This document shows positions 51,401 through 62,308 of a stretch of 64,000 nt of DNA, one piece after another (the stretch's first letter is position 1; the number at the start of each line of letters is the position of its first letter). Origin of the DNA: Gammaproteobacteria bacterium. GTDB lineage: Bacteria; Pseudomonadota; Gammaproteobacteria; Pseudomonadales; Pseudohongiellaceae. The stretch is taken from positions 1 to 64,000 of the forward strand of contig JAQWQD010000028.1 in assembly GCA_029244985.1 (NCBI GenBank), written 5' to 3'. Below the pieces are notes generated by a model, which was not told the origin of the DNA, did no database searches, and was given only the letters and a program-made list of their open reading frames with translations. Position numbers and translations under genes: made by a program.

Positions 51401-53680
51401 TTAGCGTTGAAATAGATAGGAGAATTTCACAAAGAACTGATCGCCTTCGCGGCGCAGATCATTAGCTATAATTAATTCTCTTTCACCTTCAATGTCTACA
51501 ATATCAAAATTACTTTGGTTAGAGTTGTAGCCCACATAGAAAGCTGACCACGGATTAATGACATAGCGAAGTAGAATGTCAAAATTTAAATTTTCATCAT
51601 CCTTTAGGCGCGTTGCCGGGCCCGCTTCGGTTTTGTCATATTGGGCTATAAACCGTAAAGAAAGCTCTTTCGTAAATTGATAGTTCCAATTTGATCGAAC
51701 AATCTCATTAGAAAAAACTTTCGTCCCACCTTGAGTTTCAAGCTCAGTAAGAAAATAAGTGTTAGCTATGCTTAATTGGTCCATGGGTCTAACAAGTATG
51801 TTTAGATCTATTCTGCTTGTGTCTGCAACAGCTGGCAGATACCCAACTTGCGGAACTAAGTTTAAGGTAGAGCCTTGCTGGTATCTTCCTCGTATCTGAA
51901 CCGCTTCAAATGTATTATTGTTCAGGCCCACTTGCCAAGTATCATAATCGTAAGATCTGACTGAGTTTAATCCCGGAAAATCAATAGGTCTGAGTATTTC
52001 TTCAATATCGCTCCAATTGAAATTCAAGGTCGTCGTCTCAAAACGAAAATCAATTCTTGGCTGAAGTTGTGTATAAATTTTTTCTCCTTGCCTGTCCTCT
52101 AGATAGACTCCGAAAACACTTCCACCCCATCTAGTTAAGGCTGAGTTTTCGGGATAGAAATTCAAACCTGAACTCTGGTGAACACCCGAGGTGTTTGGCT
52201 TTGACCAGCGGTTCTGGAAACCTAACTCCGTTCTGAAATCTGAAGTTGTTTCTAAAAAGTGAGTGTGGTTTGTATACGTTCGGCCCTCACGGTTTATCAT
52301 CATGTTGCGCTGGTAGCCGGTAGTTTCAGAACCTCCAGCGGAAGGCTCACTCTCGGTTCCAATCAGTTGCATTTGAGTTGACCAATTTTCGTTTAGTAAG
52401 AAGCGGCCATCAAAGCTGAGCACTCTGTTGTAGCCATCTCCCAGCTGACGCTCGGTGGCTAAGAAGCCTATTCGATCTTGATCACCAAGGTCTCTGAATC
52501 CGCGAATTATAGCAATGTTGGCTTTTTCGCCTCTAAGCGGGTCATCAGTATCTCTATTCATTCCTGGTGCGGCATCATTGATTAGAATGCTGCCAAAGCC
52601 ATATTCACCAGACCTTCCGGTCAATCTTATTCCGCCCTCTGGATCGACAATTCTTCTGGTAAATACGAGAGTTGAATCAGTTGCAAAGAAGTCGGCATTC
52701 TCAATAAAGAACGGTCGACGTTCTGGGAATTGAACTTCATAACGTTCATTCACGGTGACCTGTGGTTCATCAGATTCAATTTGACTAAAGTCAGGGTTTA
52801 GCGTTAGGTCCAGTGCCCAGCTGTCATTGAAAACAAATTTAGCATCCAGTCCAACTTCTTGCTCTGAATATGTATCAAATTTGGGTCCACCAAAAGCCGA
52901 ACGGTCGAGGGCATCAACTTCTCGAGCAAAGAAGAAAGGTATAACTTGATAATTATTTCCAGGGGAAACATCTTTAATGCCAGTAAGCGGAGCAGCCTGA
53001 TTTAATCGGCCCTCGACATTCACAGAATATTCAGGCCAATGTGCCTCTTCCCCATATCTGGGGATGCGCCTATTAAACTGAATACGCCATGTTTGCTCAT
53101 CGGATTCATCAAAACGAAGACTTCTAAGCGGTATCGCAAACGAGACCATATATCCCTGATTGGTTAACTCACCCTCGCTGAACCAAACTGCATCAAAAGT
53201 TGAATCAAAGCCTCCTCTCCTGGAAGAGCTTTCCGTCCACCTTGAATCAGATTGGATACCCCGGGAGTTTGAATAGAAAGCAAATGCAGACCGTTGATCG
53301 TTAAAGGTATCCACCATAAATCCCACATGATCATCTTGAAAAATATTCTCCCGGGGAGACAGGTTGGATCTTATAAGTTCCGGATTGGAATCAAATGCCA
53401 GAAAAACGACGTGGAGATTATTTTGATCGTAGCCTGCATAAACTTCAGTTCGTTGTGTCGAGGCTTGACCAGGATATGGCTCGCGCTGGATGAAATTCTC
53501 AATTTTACTCATTGATCTAGCGAGAGGAGTGTTAGGTTGCATCCCTTCAAAATCTGCTAGTGTTGGTTCTCCTTCAACACGCGGTATCGTCAGGCTGGGT
53601 TCCGCGGCGTTATTAGGAATGGCTATGGATATTATTAAAACTGCGAATAGTGAATAAGACAAAAACTTCACTGAGTTCAT
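51401..53680 (-). CDS. DUF5916-like outer-membrane-associated protein with CBM9-like N-terminus, copy A
   Basis: Signal peptide; DLTLNPDFSQIESDEPQVTVNERYEVQFPERRPFFIENADFF; paralog at 53860-56139. Confidence 0.82.
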   Translation of the reverse strand: MNSVKFLSYSLFAVLIISIAIPNNAAEPSLTIPRVEGEPTLADFEGMQPNTPLARSMSKIENFIQREPYPGQASTQRTEVYAGYDQNNLHVVFLAFDSNPELIRSNLSPRENIFQDDHVGFMVDTFNDQRSAFAFYSNSRGIQSDSRWTESSSRRGGFDSTFDAVWFSEGELTNQGYMVSFAIPLRSLRFDESDEQTWRIQFNRRIPRYGEEAHWPEYSVNVEGRLNQAAPLTGIKDVSPGNNYQVIPFFFAREVDALDRSAFGGPKFDTYSEQEVGLDAKFVFNDSWALDLTLNPDFSQIESDEPQVTVNERYEVQFPERRPFFIENADFFATDSTLVFTRRIVDPEGGIRLTGRSGEYGFGSILINDAAPGMNRDTDDPLRGEKANIAIIRGFRDLGDQDRIGFLATERQLGDGYNRVLSFDGRFLLNENWSTQMQLIGTESEPSAGGSETTGYQRNMMINREGRTYTNHTHFLETTSDFRTELGFQNRWSKPNTSGVHQSSGLNFYPENSALTRWGGSVFGVYLEDRQGEKIYTQLQPRIDFRFETTTLNFNWSDIEEILRPIDFPGLNSVRSYDYDTWQVGLNNNTFEAVQIRGRYQQGSTLNLVPQVGYLPAVADTSRIDLNILVRPMDQLSIANTYFLTELETQGGTKVFSNEIVRSNWNYQFTKELSLRFIAQYDKTEAGPATRLKDDENLNFDILLRYVINPWSAFYVGYNSNQSNFDIVDIEGERELIIANDLRREGDQFFVKFSYLFQR

Positions 53681-53859
53681 TCGGTTATCCTTTCTAAATC
53701 GTGATGCGAATACTACGGATTATTTAGGACACTTCAAGAAGCGGTTTAAATTAATCGTAGGTCTGGAACTGGGGATAGCTGTGATAGATTCATTTGCCAC
53801 CAGGCTTCTCTGCCAAAACATTATTTAATTGTGAGGCAGAGGTAACCAAAGCTTTTTTC

Positions 53860-56139
53860 CTAGCGCTGAAAAAGGTAAGAGAATTTGACAAAAAATTGAT
53901 CCCCATCACGGCGCAGATCATTAGCTACTATTAACTCTCTTTCTCCTTCCATATCTACAATATCAAAATTACTTTGATTTGAATTGTAACCAACATAAAA
54001 AGCTGACCAAGGATTAATTACATAGCGGAGGAGGACGTCGAAATTTAAATTTTCATCATCTTTTAGTCGTGTTGCTGGACCTGCTTCGGTTTTATCGTAT
54101 TGCGCAATAAGCCGTAAAGAAAGTTCTTTTGTGAACTGATAATTCCAATTAGAGCGAACAATCTCATTAGAGAAGATTTTAGTACCACCTTGAGTTTCGA
54201 GCTCAGTTAGAAAATAAGTATTATCTATGCTCAGCTGCTCAATTGGCCTGATCAATACATTGAAATCTATCCGGGTAGTATCAGCGACAGATGGGAGGTA
54301 GCCGATTTGTGGAACTAGGTTTAGTGTGGAGCCTTGTCTATAGTTAGCATCGAACTGCAATCTCTCAAGAGTGTTATTATCGAATCCAATTTGCCAAGAA
54401 TCATAATCGTATGCGCGAGTCGTATTTAGGCCAGGAAATTCTCCTGCCTTAATAACTTCGGCATATTCAGTCCATCGCAAATCTAACCCGGCTGTATCAA
54501 ACCTAAGGCTGAGGCCGGGCTCAAGTTCTGAATAAATCTTCGCACCTTGTATGTCTTCAAGATAAGCACCATTTGCCATCACACTCCAACGGTTTATCAA
54601 AGAATCCTGGGGATAGAAATTTATTGTTGATCTTTGGTGTGCGCCAGAGGTATTAGGTTTGAACCAGCGGTTCTGAAAACCTAATTCCGTTCTGAAATCT
54701 GAAGTCGTCTCTACAAAGTGCGTGTGATTAGTGTAGGTTCGCCCTTGACGATTGAGACTTATATTCCGCTGATATCCGGTAGTTTCAGAGCCTTCAGTCG
54801 ACGGCTCACTCTCGGTTCCAACTAACTGCATTTGAGTTGACCAGTTTTCGTTCAATAAGAAGCGACTATCAAAGCTGAGAACTCTGTTATAGCCATCTCC
54901 CAATTGACGCTCAGTCGCCAGGAAACCGATACGATCTTGGTCGCCTATGTCTCTAAACCCTCTAATTATGGCGATATTAGCTTTTTCGCCTCTAAGTGGA
55001 TCATCGGCACCCCTATTTAGACCTGGCGCAGCGTCATTTATAAGGATGCCGCCAAATCCGTATTCTCCCGATCGTCCCGTCAGTCGGATTCCGCCTTCCG
55101 GATCTACTATCCTTCTGGTAAATACGAGGGTTGAATCTGTTGAGAAAAAATCCGCATTCTCGATGAAGAAGGGCCGGCGCTCAGGAAATTGAACTTCGAA
55201 TCGTTCGTTGACAGTAACTTGCGGTTCATCTGATTCAATTTGACTGAAGTCAGGGTTAAGCGTGAGGTCTACCGCCCAGCTGTCGTTGAAAACGAATTTC
55301 GCGTCGAGCCCAATCTCCTGTTCAGATGAGGTATCAAATTTGGGCCCGCCAGAAGCGTTTCTATTTAGAGAATCAAGTTCTCGTGCGAAGAAGAAGGGAA
55401 TGATCTGGGAATTATTCCCGGGAGAGACGTCTCGAATTCCTGTTAGGGTTGCTGCTTGGTTTAAGCGACCGTCAATATTTATTGAGTATTCTGGCCAGTA
55501 GACGCTTTCCCCATATCTTGGGATATCCCTTCTAAATTGAACACGCCAAATTTGCTCTTCCGATTCGTCAAAGCGTAGACTTCTTAAAGGAATCGTAATT
55601 GCTACTATATAGCCTTGTTCATTTATTGTGCCCTCGCTAAACCAAACTGCATCAAACGTGCGATCAAACCCAGAACGCCTTCCCGAGCCTTCTGTCCACC
55701 TAGCATCCAATTGAATTCCGTTAGGATTAGAGGCAAAGGCGAACGACGATCTTTGATCATTAAAGGTATCGAACATTACGGAAATCCTATCATCCTCAAA
55801 GATGCTTTCCCGCGGAGCTAGATTAGATCTAATTAGTTCCGGGTTAGTATCAAAGGAAAGAAAAATTACGTGAATGTTCTCTTGGTTGTAGCCAATGTAG
55901 GCTTCGGTAGATTGAGTAGGCATCTCGCCGTCATATGGTTCCCGCTGGATAAAGTCTTCAACCTTAGCCATTGATCTCGCTAGTGGTGTGATGGGTTGCA
56001 TCCCTTCAAAATCGGAAAGTGCAGGTTCACCATCGATACGCGGTATCATTAACTCGCTTTCAGCGGCATAATTTAGCGTGGCGATTGACATTGTTAATAC
56101 TGTGAAAAGTGAGTAAGACAAAAACTTCACTGAATTCAT
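53860..56139 (-). CDS. DUF5916-like protein with CBM9-like N-terminus, copy B
   Basis: Same length (759 aa) and long near-identical blocks with 51401-53680. Confidence 0.82.
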   Translation of the reverse strand: MNSVKFLSYSLFTVLTMSIATLNYAAESELMIPRIDGEPALSDFEGMQPITPLARSMAKVEDFIQREPYDGEMPTQSTEAYIGYNQENIHVIFLSFDTNPELIRSNLAPRESIFEDDRISVMFDTFNDQRSSFAFASNPNGIQLDARWTEGSGRRSGFDRTFDAVWFSEGTINEQGYIVAITIPLRSLRFDESEEQIWRVQFRRDIPRYGESVYWPEYSINIDGRLNQAATLTGIRDVSPGNNSQIIPFFFARELDSLNRNASGGPKFDTSSEQEIGLDAKFVFNDSWAVDLTLNPDFSQIESDEPQVTVNERFEVQFPERRPFFIENADFFSTDSTLVFTRRIVDPEGGIRLTGRSGEYGFGGILINDAAPGLNRGADDPLRGEKANIAIIRGFRDIGDQDRIGFLATERQLGDGYNRVLSFDSRFLLNENWSTQMQLVGTESEPSTEGSETTGYQRNISLNRQGRTYTNHTHFVETTSDFRTELGFQNRWFKPNTSGAHQRSTINFYPQDSLINRWSVMANGAYLEDIQGAKIYSELEPGLSLRFDTAGLDLRWTEYAEVIKAGEFPGLNTTRAYDYDSWQIGFDNNTLERLQFDANYRQGSTLNLVPQIGYLPSVADTTRIDFNVLIRPIEQLSIDNTYFLTELETQGGTKIFSNEIVRSNWNYQFTKELSLRLIAQYDKTEAGPATRLKDDENLNFDVLLRYVINPWSAFYVGYNSNQSNFDIVDMEGERELIVANDLRRDGDQFFVKFSYLFQR

Positions 56140-56284
56140 TCAATTCTCTCTCCTAAATCTCGAGGCGAATAATATGGATTATTAGGAGTGGTGCAAGACT
56201 AGGTTTCAATTTATTGCAGAATCCCGGCTAACAGATATCAACGCATAAAACATGCGCCGTAACTTAGGATTTAGTAGTTATATA

Positions 56285-56815
56285 TTATTGGATATCGCTT
56301 CTATCGATAAAGCCATCAGCATTTGGCATTTCTATGCCAGCTAAGTTGGCAGCATTAAGTTCCATGTCCTCAGTGATAATATTATTCATATATAGGACGT
56401 AAGCTGTAACTTGATACACTTGCTCATTAGTGAGGGATTTAGGGGCAATTGCGGGCATTGCTCGTCGAATAAAATCAAATAAAGTACTAGCATGAGGCCA
56501 ATAGCTTCCTACCGTTCTTAACGGGGGCCCCTCCGATTGCATATCGCCGCCTACGATTATGGTATTACCTGAGGTTCCTTCACCATTGGCTCCATGGCAG
56601 ACTGCGCAATTAACGTCGAACACCTCCTTTCCTTGTCTAGCTGTGCCGCTGCCAGAGGGAAATCCACTCCCATCTGGTCCTGCGATCAAATCAAACTGAC
56701 TGAGATCTTCTTCGCTTACTGGAATACCTAACCTCACGCCTTCTTGGGAATTTACAACTGCTGTATAGGTGCTGATAGAAAAAAGAACCGCCGATAACAA
56801 GAATGTTTTATACAT
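56285..56815 (-). CDS. Cytochrome c (SoxD-like), secreted
   Basis: Signal peptide; CAVCHGANGEGTSG haem site; 8-bp overlap with upstream SoxC-like gene. Confidence 0.85.
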   Translation of the reverse strand: MYKTFLLSAVLFSISTYTAVVNSQEGVRLGIPVSEEDLSQFDLIAGPDGSGFPSGSGTARQGKEVFDVNCAVCHGANGEGTSGNTIIVGGDMQSEGPPLRTVGSYWPHASTLFDFIRRAMPAIAPKSLTNEQVYQVTAYVLYMNNIITEDMELNAANLAGIEMPNADGFIDRSDIQ

Positions 56816-58076
56816 AAACGTTTGTTACCTCACCTTGTGTGTTTACGCCCCAACTTTGTATACACGGCGTATGATAAAAACTTAGCGTGCCTTTTTGCGC
56901 AATTAAAGCCTCACGGGTTGGTTGCACGTTACCTTGGCTATCTGTCGCTCGGCTTTGCAATATTGCTCTGCCTCCATTCCATTCCCAAGGTATAGTAAAT
57001 CGAGTGAGAGCCCTATCAAGCTGGTGCCCCTGAATCGCCGCTTCAGCCCAGGTTTGACCTCCATCTGCGCTTACCTCTACCCTTCTGATGCTCCCGCTTC
57101 CACTCCATGCGATGCCGGTTACTTGATAAATGCCCCTTTGGTCCAAGGTCATTTCCCCCGATGGGGATGTGATAAGGGACTTTGTGCCCATGGGGAAGGT
57201 AAATTGGTAACTTGACCTATCTGGCAGAGTATCAGTGTATTTGCTTGTCTCATCCCGAAATTGAGCAGGTTCAGCCGTGAGCTTCAATTGAGTCAGCCAC
57301 TTGACGCTGATATTGCCCTCCCAGCCAGGACAGAATAAGCGCATAGGGTAACCTTGCTCAGGCCTAACAGCTTCTCCATTTTGATATAAAGCTACCATAA
57401 CGTCATCAAGCGCCTTGGAAATGGGCACAGACCTTCCCATGCTTGCGGCATCGGCACCGACCGCTGCCACCCATTTTGCTTCAGGAAGCACGCCAGCTTC
57501 ATCTAAAAGAGTAGACAGAGGTATGCCAGTCCATTCGGCGCAGGATACTAATCCGTGCAAGCTTTGAGCAGACCCTCCTACCTCGCCTCGCATCAATGCT
57601 CCACTATTACCTGAACATTCGAGGAAATGAATATGGCTTACCATTTGGTACTTTAAGAGATCTTCGTATCGGAACACGAGGGGTTGTCTTACCAGGCCAT
57701 TTATAACCAAATTATGTTGTGACGGGTCAATATTTGGGATGCCGGCGTGGTGTCTTTCGAAATGCAAGCTATTCGGGGTGATTGTTCCTTGTAAATGTTG
57801 TAAAGGTGAGCGTGAGGCGCCCCCGCCAGGATAGGTGGGGTTTGGTGCTCCCGAGAGTCTCTCAAGGTTTTCAGCGTATGAGGAGCGGGCGCCATAAGCG
57901 CTCGCTCCGGGGCCGGGTTGACGAGACCAAGAAGGGATTTGAAAGTTTATCCCGGAGTCTGCGCCAAGAGCTGCGCCAGACAAAGCCAGACCGGTGCCAG
58001 AAACCCCGAGACCAAGAAGGTGTCTCCGGCTAATCAGTCCATTAGCTGCAACTTTCTCAAAAACTTTGTCGGACAT
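56808..58076 (-). CDS. SoxC-like sulfite oxidase-family molybdoprotein
   Basis: Twin-arginine RRHLLGLGVSGTGLALSG; HFLECSGNSGALM; GYPMRLFCPGWEGNISVKWLTQLKL. Confidence 0.9.
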   Translation of the reverse strand: MSDKVFEKVAANGLISRRHLLGLGVSGTGLALSGAALGADSGINFQIPSWSRQPGPGASAYGARSSYAENLERLSGAPNPTYPGGGASRSPLQHLQGTITPNSLHFERHHAGIPNIDPSQHNLVINGLVRQPLVFRYEDLLKYQMVSHIHFLECSGNSGALMRGEVGGSAQSLHGLVSCAEWTGIPLSTLLDEAGVLPEAKWVAAVGADAASMGRSVPISKALDDVMVALYQNGEAVRPEQGYPMRLFCPGWEGNISVKWLTQLKLTAEPAQFRDETSKYTDTLPDRSSYQFTFPMGTKSLITSPSGEMTLDQRGIYQVTGIAWSGSGSIRRVEVSADGGQTWAEAAIQGHQLDRALTRFTIPWEWNGGRAILQSRATDSQGNVQPTREALIAQKGTLSFYHTPCIQSWGVNTQGEVTNVYV

Positions 58077-58095
58077 AGTTGCTCCTTCCTATTTC

Positions 58096-59676
58096 TTAAA
58101 TGCCGAGAAAACCCTTGGCTTCGGTTACTTCGCTAAGGCTGTCATCCTGCCATAGAGTGTAAAAAGCCTGATAACTTTGTCGGGCATTCTGGGCGTCATC
58201 CATGCCGGCGTAACTTCTTGCTGCTCCTAGTAGTGCTCGCGGCCGGTTTGCCATGCGGCCTAGAGAGGCCTCATAAAGTTCTGCTGCTTTTCCGTGATTT
58301 CCCATCTCTAGCAACATGTCGCCAGCTAGTTCGTGAACCGGCTTTAGTGGGCTTGCTGCGCCTCTTGGAGGTGATTGATTTTCAGCAATCGATACCGCGT
58401 CCATAATCATAGAGATTGCCTCATCTTCCTGCCCTTTCTTAAACTTAGTCAGAGCTCTCACTTCCGTGGCTATAAGGCTAAGAGAAGTATTGTTGGGGCT
58501 CTGAGAAGAAAGCTCTTCTAGTCTATCTGAAACCGATTGCGCTAGATCAAGGTTCCCTAGGTTCGCAGCACTCAAGCCAAGCGCTAATAATTCATCAGCA
58601 TTTAACGAATCTGTCAGCTCGTAAGTATCCCATTTCTCAGTCTCTATTATGTGGCGCGCTTTCATAGTTTTGAGGGTACCTGTTGATCTTGGATCTCCAT
58701 TCTTCTCCAAAACTTCACTTGCTCTCCCTATCCACATGTTAGATCGGTCAAAATCTCCGCGCTGAAGGTCTCCGTATTGTCCCCAGTCAGATGAATGGTT
58801 TTGGTCACCAGCAGCATCACCGGGCTCCCAAAGATCCCAGCCTGCCTGGAAGGCGGAATCATTCCATTCAGATACCCTGTCCCACATGCCATGTTGAATA
58901 AAGATATGCGTGGGCATATGGCGCGCGTGAGATACCGCGGGAGCAATACTTGCGTATTTTTCTGCAGCCGTCAGCGCTAAGGGGGCGTAGGTAGGGTGGT
59001 CGAACGAGTGGATTATGTAGTGAGCAGCACCCGGATGGTTAGGGTTTTCTCGAAACAAATCCATTGCGATTGCTCCAGCCCTCATGCTGATTTCTGTGCC
59101 TGACTCTGTGAGGAAGTTATTTAGCACTCGATCGTCTTCAGAGACAGTTGCGCCACTTAACATAGATACTGCTGTAAAGGCGGCTACTTCTCGGTCTTGA
59201 GGAAAATCTTCATAGAGGTCCAGCATGGCATACATCCATGCCAACCTTTTATCGCCCAGAGAACCTTCCGTAAATGCAAATGCCTCTGCCGCTCTTACAA
59301 ATCCTTTTTCCCTAGCTGTCGGTGCTTTTGACAATCTTTCTTCTGAAGTTGAACCAAGGCGATTCAATGTTTCTTTAGGCGAATCAGGGTCTTGCAGAAC
59401 CGGTATTAAAGGGTGGTTGTAAGTTAAAGATTCCCCCCAATAAGCAAGAGCAAAATCAGGATCAATTTCCTGGGCTTTACGGAATTCACCCCTAGCTTGC
59501 TTCCAGCCAAAACTATGTAGATATCCGACTCCCAGCGTGAAGTGTTGCTGAGCTTCCCCTGAGGCGGAAGTTGGGAAGTCGAAAGTCCCTACTTGTTCGA
59601 GTTCCGCACCGAGTGCATTTGCAGAGAATGTCCCGCAAAGCAGAATGGATAAAACCAAATTGATGCAGTTTTTCAT
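58096..59676 (-). CDS. TPR-repeat protein, secreted
   Basis: Signal peptide; repeated ALAYWGESLTYNHPL / AAELYEASLGRMANRPRALLGAARSYA helices. Confidence 0.8.
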   Translation of the reverse strand: MKNCINLVLSILLCGTFSANALGAELEQVGTFDFPTSASGEAQQHFTLGVGYLHSFGWKQARGEFRKAQEIDPDFALAYWGESLTYNHPLIPVLQDPDSPKETLNRLGSTSEERLSKAPTAREKGFVRAAEAFAFTEGSLGDKRLAWMYAMLDLYEDFPQDREVAAFTAVSMLSGATVSEDDRVLNNFLTESGTEISMRAGAIAMDLFRENPNHPGAAHYIIHSFDHPTYAPLALTAAEKYASIAPAVSHARHMPTHIFIQHGMWDRVSEWNDSAFQAGWDLWEPGDAAGDQNHSSDWGQYGDLQRGDFDRSNMWIGRASEVLEKNGDPRSTGTLKTMKARHIIETEKWDTYELTDSLNADELLALGLSAANLGNLDLAQSVSDRLEELSSQSPNNTSLSLIATEVRALTKFKKGQEDEAISMIMDAVSIAENQSPPRGAASPLKPVHELAGDMLLEMGNHGKAAELYEASLGRMANRPRALLGAARSYAGMDDAQNARQSYQAFYTLWQDDSLSEVTEAKGFLGI

Positions 59677-59926
59677 GATCTACCCTCTAGTATAAATATT
59701 CCAATATGTAAGTTAGCTAAGCCTTGCAATCAATGATCTCTGGGTTGCAAAAACAACTCCTAACGCAGGCTAGCCGATACCTTAACCATCATTTTGACAG
59801 GAACTATGCTCTATGAGAAGGGTATTGGCGGTTTCAGTAACGTAGTTTTCAGACTTGCACGACTTCCGGCTTAAAATTAGCGCTCAGGATATTCCAGAGA
59901 ACTATTTATGAATTGGCGGAGATTAT

Positions 59927-60550
59927 TTAAATGCCATGAATTCCGGTAACTTTTTTTACAGATTCTCGCTGCCGCATACGTTTGTGGTGTTTGTGTATTT
60001 TTGGAAAATCTTCAATATTAACTTTATCTCCAGCAAGCCAGGTTGAAATACAAAACACATAACAATCACAGACACTAAAGTTTTCACCCAGCACCCAGGG
60101 GCCAGAAAACATTTCCTTTTCGATTAAAGTGAAAGATTCGGCCATGGTTTTTGGCACTTTTGCCTTCATTGCTGCTTGGGATACTTTGTCTTCATCTTCC
60201 ACCCATCTATTACCTCTAATCTTATGCGCATGATTTACATGAACAGTTGAGCTGAGGTAATTGTTAAAGGCCTGCATTTTGGCGAACTGGAAGTGATCAT
60301 TTAGCGGAGCTAATTTTGCCTTGGGGTATGTTTGCGCGATGTAAACCAAAATCGCAGGTGTTTCGGTGATTATCCCGTGTTTAGTTGCGAGAGCAGGTAC
60401 GCGGCCCTTGGGATTAACATTTAAATAATCATTTGATTGCTGTTCTGTTGTTGAAAAATCTAATTCATGTAGGTCGTAATCTGCCCCTGCTTCTTCTAGA
60501 GCAATTTGAGAAGCCACAGAAACAGTCTTTAATGCATAATAAAAAATCAT
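59927..60550 (-). CDS. Glutathione S-transferase family protein
   Basis: MIFYYALKTVSVASQIALEEAGADYDLHELDF...NPKGRVPALAT...ITETPAILVYIA; internal ATG 60550 preferred over ORF-track start. Confidence 0.88.
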   Translation of the reverse strand: MIFYYALKTVSVASQIALEEAGADYDLHELDFSTTEQQSNDYLNVNPKGRVPALATKHGIITETPAILVYIAQTYPKAKLAPLNDHFQFAKMQAFNNYLSSTVHVNHAHKIRGNRWVEDEDKVSQAAMKAKVPKTMAESFTLIEKEMFSGPWVLGENFSVCDCYVFCISTWLAGDKVNIEDFPKIHKHHKRMRQRESVKKVTGIHGI

Positions 60551-60679
60551 AGTTTGAGCTACTTTTAGTAAGTTTGAGACCTTCGTTTTATATACAATAT
60601 CATTATGAGTGAAATTGTCGATTTCGTTTACACTCAAATATGGATGGAGAAATTTTTCCAAGTGTCTCCACTTAGTGTT

Positions 60680-62299
60680 TTAATTTTCCTTTTTGCTTTT
60701 TAAAATAAATTCTGCCCCTTTCTCTGCGATCATTACCGTTGGCGCATTCGTGTTGCCCGAGGTTATGCGCGGCATTACAGAAGCGTCTATTACTCTCAAA
60801 TTTTTGATACCATGAACCTGCAGTCGATCATTAACCACTGCCATATTATCATTACCCATCTTACAGGTTCCCACTGGATGAAAAATAGTAGTACCTAGAT
60901 CTCTTGCTGCGCTTAACAGTTGTTCATCCGTTTGAATGTCTGAACCTGGTTTTAATTCTTTTGGTTTGAATTTTTCTAGTGCTTTAGCAGCCATTATTTT
61001 TCTGGTGAATTGCAACCCTCTCACTGCTACAGTTTCATCTTCAGAAGTAGAGAGATAATTTAGAGAAATCGCCGGGTAGTCTTCTGCATTGCGGGTTTTT
61101 ATTCGCACATGCCCGCGACTACTTGGGCGTAAGTTACATACAGAGGGTGTTATCGCATTAAATGTATGTAATGGGTCGCCAAACTTATCCAAAGACAGTG
61201 GTTGTACATGCCATTCTATATTTGCAGACGGCTGATCAGGATCACTCTTTGCAAATGCGCCCAATTGTGACGGAGGCATGGTCAGCGGACCAGACTTAAA
61301 GAACAGGTATTCGGCACCCATGGCCAGTTTTCCAAATAAGGAGTTTGCTCTTTGGTTCAGAGTCACTGTGTTTTTTACTTCGTAAACGCTGCGGACTTGT
61401 AAGTGGTCATGCAGGTTCTCACCCACGCCAGCTAATTCGGCGCGCACTGTTATTTCCTTCCCTTGCAATAGTTTGCCTGAGCCAATTCCTGATAATTGCA
61501 GTAGCTGTGGTGATCCAATAGCGCCTGCAGCTAGCAGCACTTCTTGATGAGCATGGAATAAATGCGATGGATTATTTCCAACTCGTGCATGAATACCAGT
61601 AGCTTGCAATTGGCCCGTATGGGTCGAAAATTCGATCCGTTCTACGTGTGCATGAGTCAGAACAGTTAGATTGGGGCGATTAGCAGCAGGGCGCAAATAA
61701 GCTTTGGTTGCACTCCAACGCTTACCTCTTCGTTGATTCATTTGAAAATAGGCATTGCCAAAGTTATCACCGCGATTAAATTCAGCAATTTTTGGAATAC
61801 CACTTTGTTCTGCGGCTTCGCGCCATGCGTCAAGGATTTCCCAGTTCACTCTTCGTTCTTCTACTCTGAGCTCTCCGCCACTTCCATGAAACGTCCCTGC
61901 GCCATGCTGGTAATCTTCAGATTTTTTAAAAATTGGCAAGACTTCGTCCCAGCTCCAGCCCCGGTTTCCCAAATCTGCCCAGTGATCATAGTCACTTTTC
62001 TGGCCGCGCATATAAATCATCGCGTTAATAGAGGAGCAGCCACCTAAGACTTTGCCTCTTGCATAACCTATTGTTCTGCCATTTAACCCTGGATCAGGTT
62101 CAGTCTGATAGCACCAGTCAGTTCGCGTATTGCCAATGGTGTACAGATAACCAACTGGGATATCAATCCAGAAATAATTATCCTTGTCGCCTGCTTCTAA
62201 CAATAGCACTTCGGTCTGAGGGTTTGCTGAAAGTCTGTTAGCAAGCACACACCCTGCCGTGCCAGCCCCAACGATTATATAGTCATATTCTTTTGTCAT
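60680..62299 (-). CDS. GMC-family oxidoreductase (choline dehydrogenase-like)
   Basis: YIIVGAGTAGCVLANRLSANPQTEVLLLEAG; GGCSSINAMIYMRG; GTCKMGND. Confidence 0.94.
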   Translation of the reverse strand: MTKEYDYIIVGAGTAGCVLANRLSANPQTEVLLLEAGDKDNYFWIDIPVGYLYTIGNTRTDWCYQTEPDPGLNGRTIGYARGKVLGGCSSINAMIYMRGQKSDYDHWADLGNRGWSWDEVLPIFKKSEDYQHGAGTFHGSGGELRVEERRVNWEILDAWREAAEQSGIPKIAEFNRGDNFGNAYFQMNQRRGKRWSATKAYLRPAANRPNLTVLTHAHVERIEFSTHTGQLQATGIHARVGNNPSHLFHAHQEVLLAAGAIGSPQLLQLSGIGSGKLLQGKEITVRAELAGVGENLHDHLQVRSVYEVKNTVTLNQRANSLFGKLAMGAEYLFFKSGPLTMPPSQLGAFAKSDPDQPSANIEWHVQPLSLDKFGDPLHTFNAITPSVCNLRPSSRGHVRIKTRNAEDYPAISLNYLSTSEDETVAVRGLQFTRKIMAAKALEKFKPKELKPGSDIQTDEQLLSAARDLGTTIFHPVGTCKMGNDNMAVVNDRLQVHGIKNLRVIDASVMPRITSGNTNAPTVMIAEKGAEFILKSKKEN

Positions 62300-62308
62300 A
62301 GATTGTAA

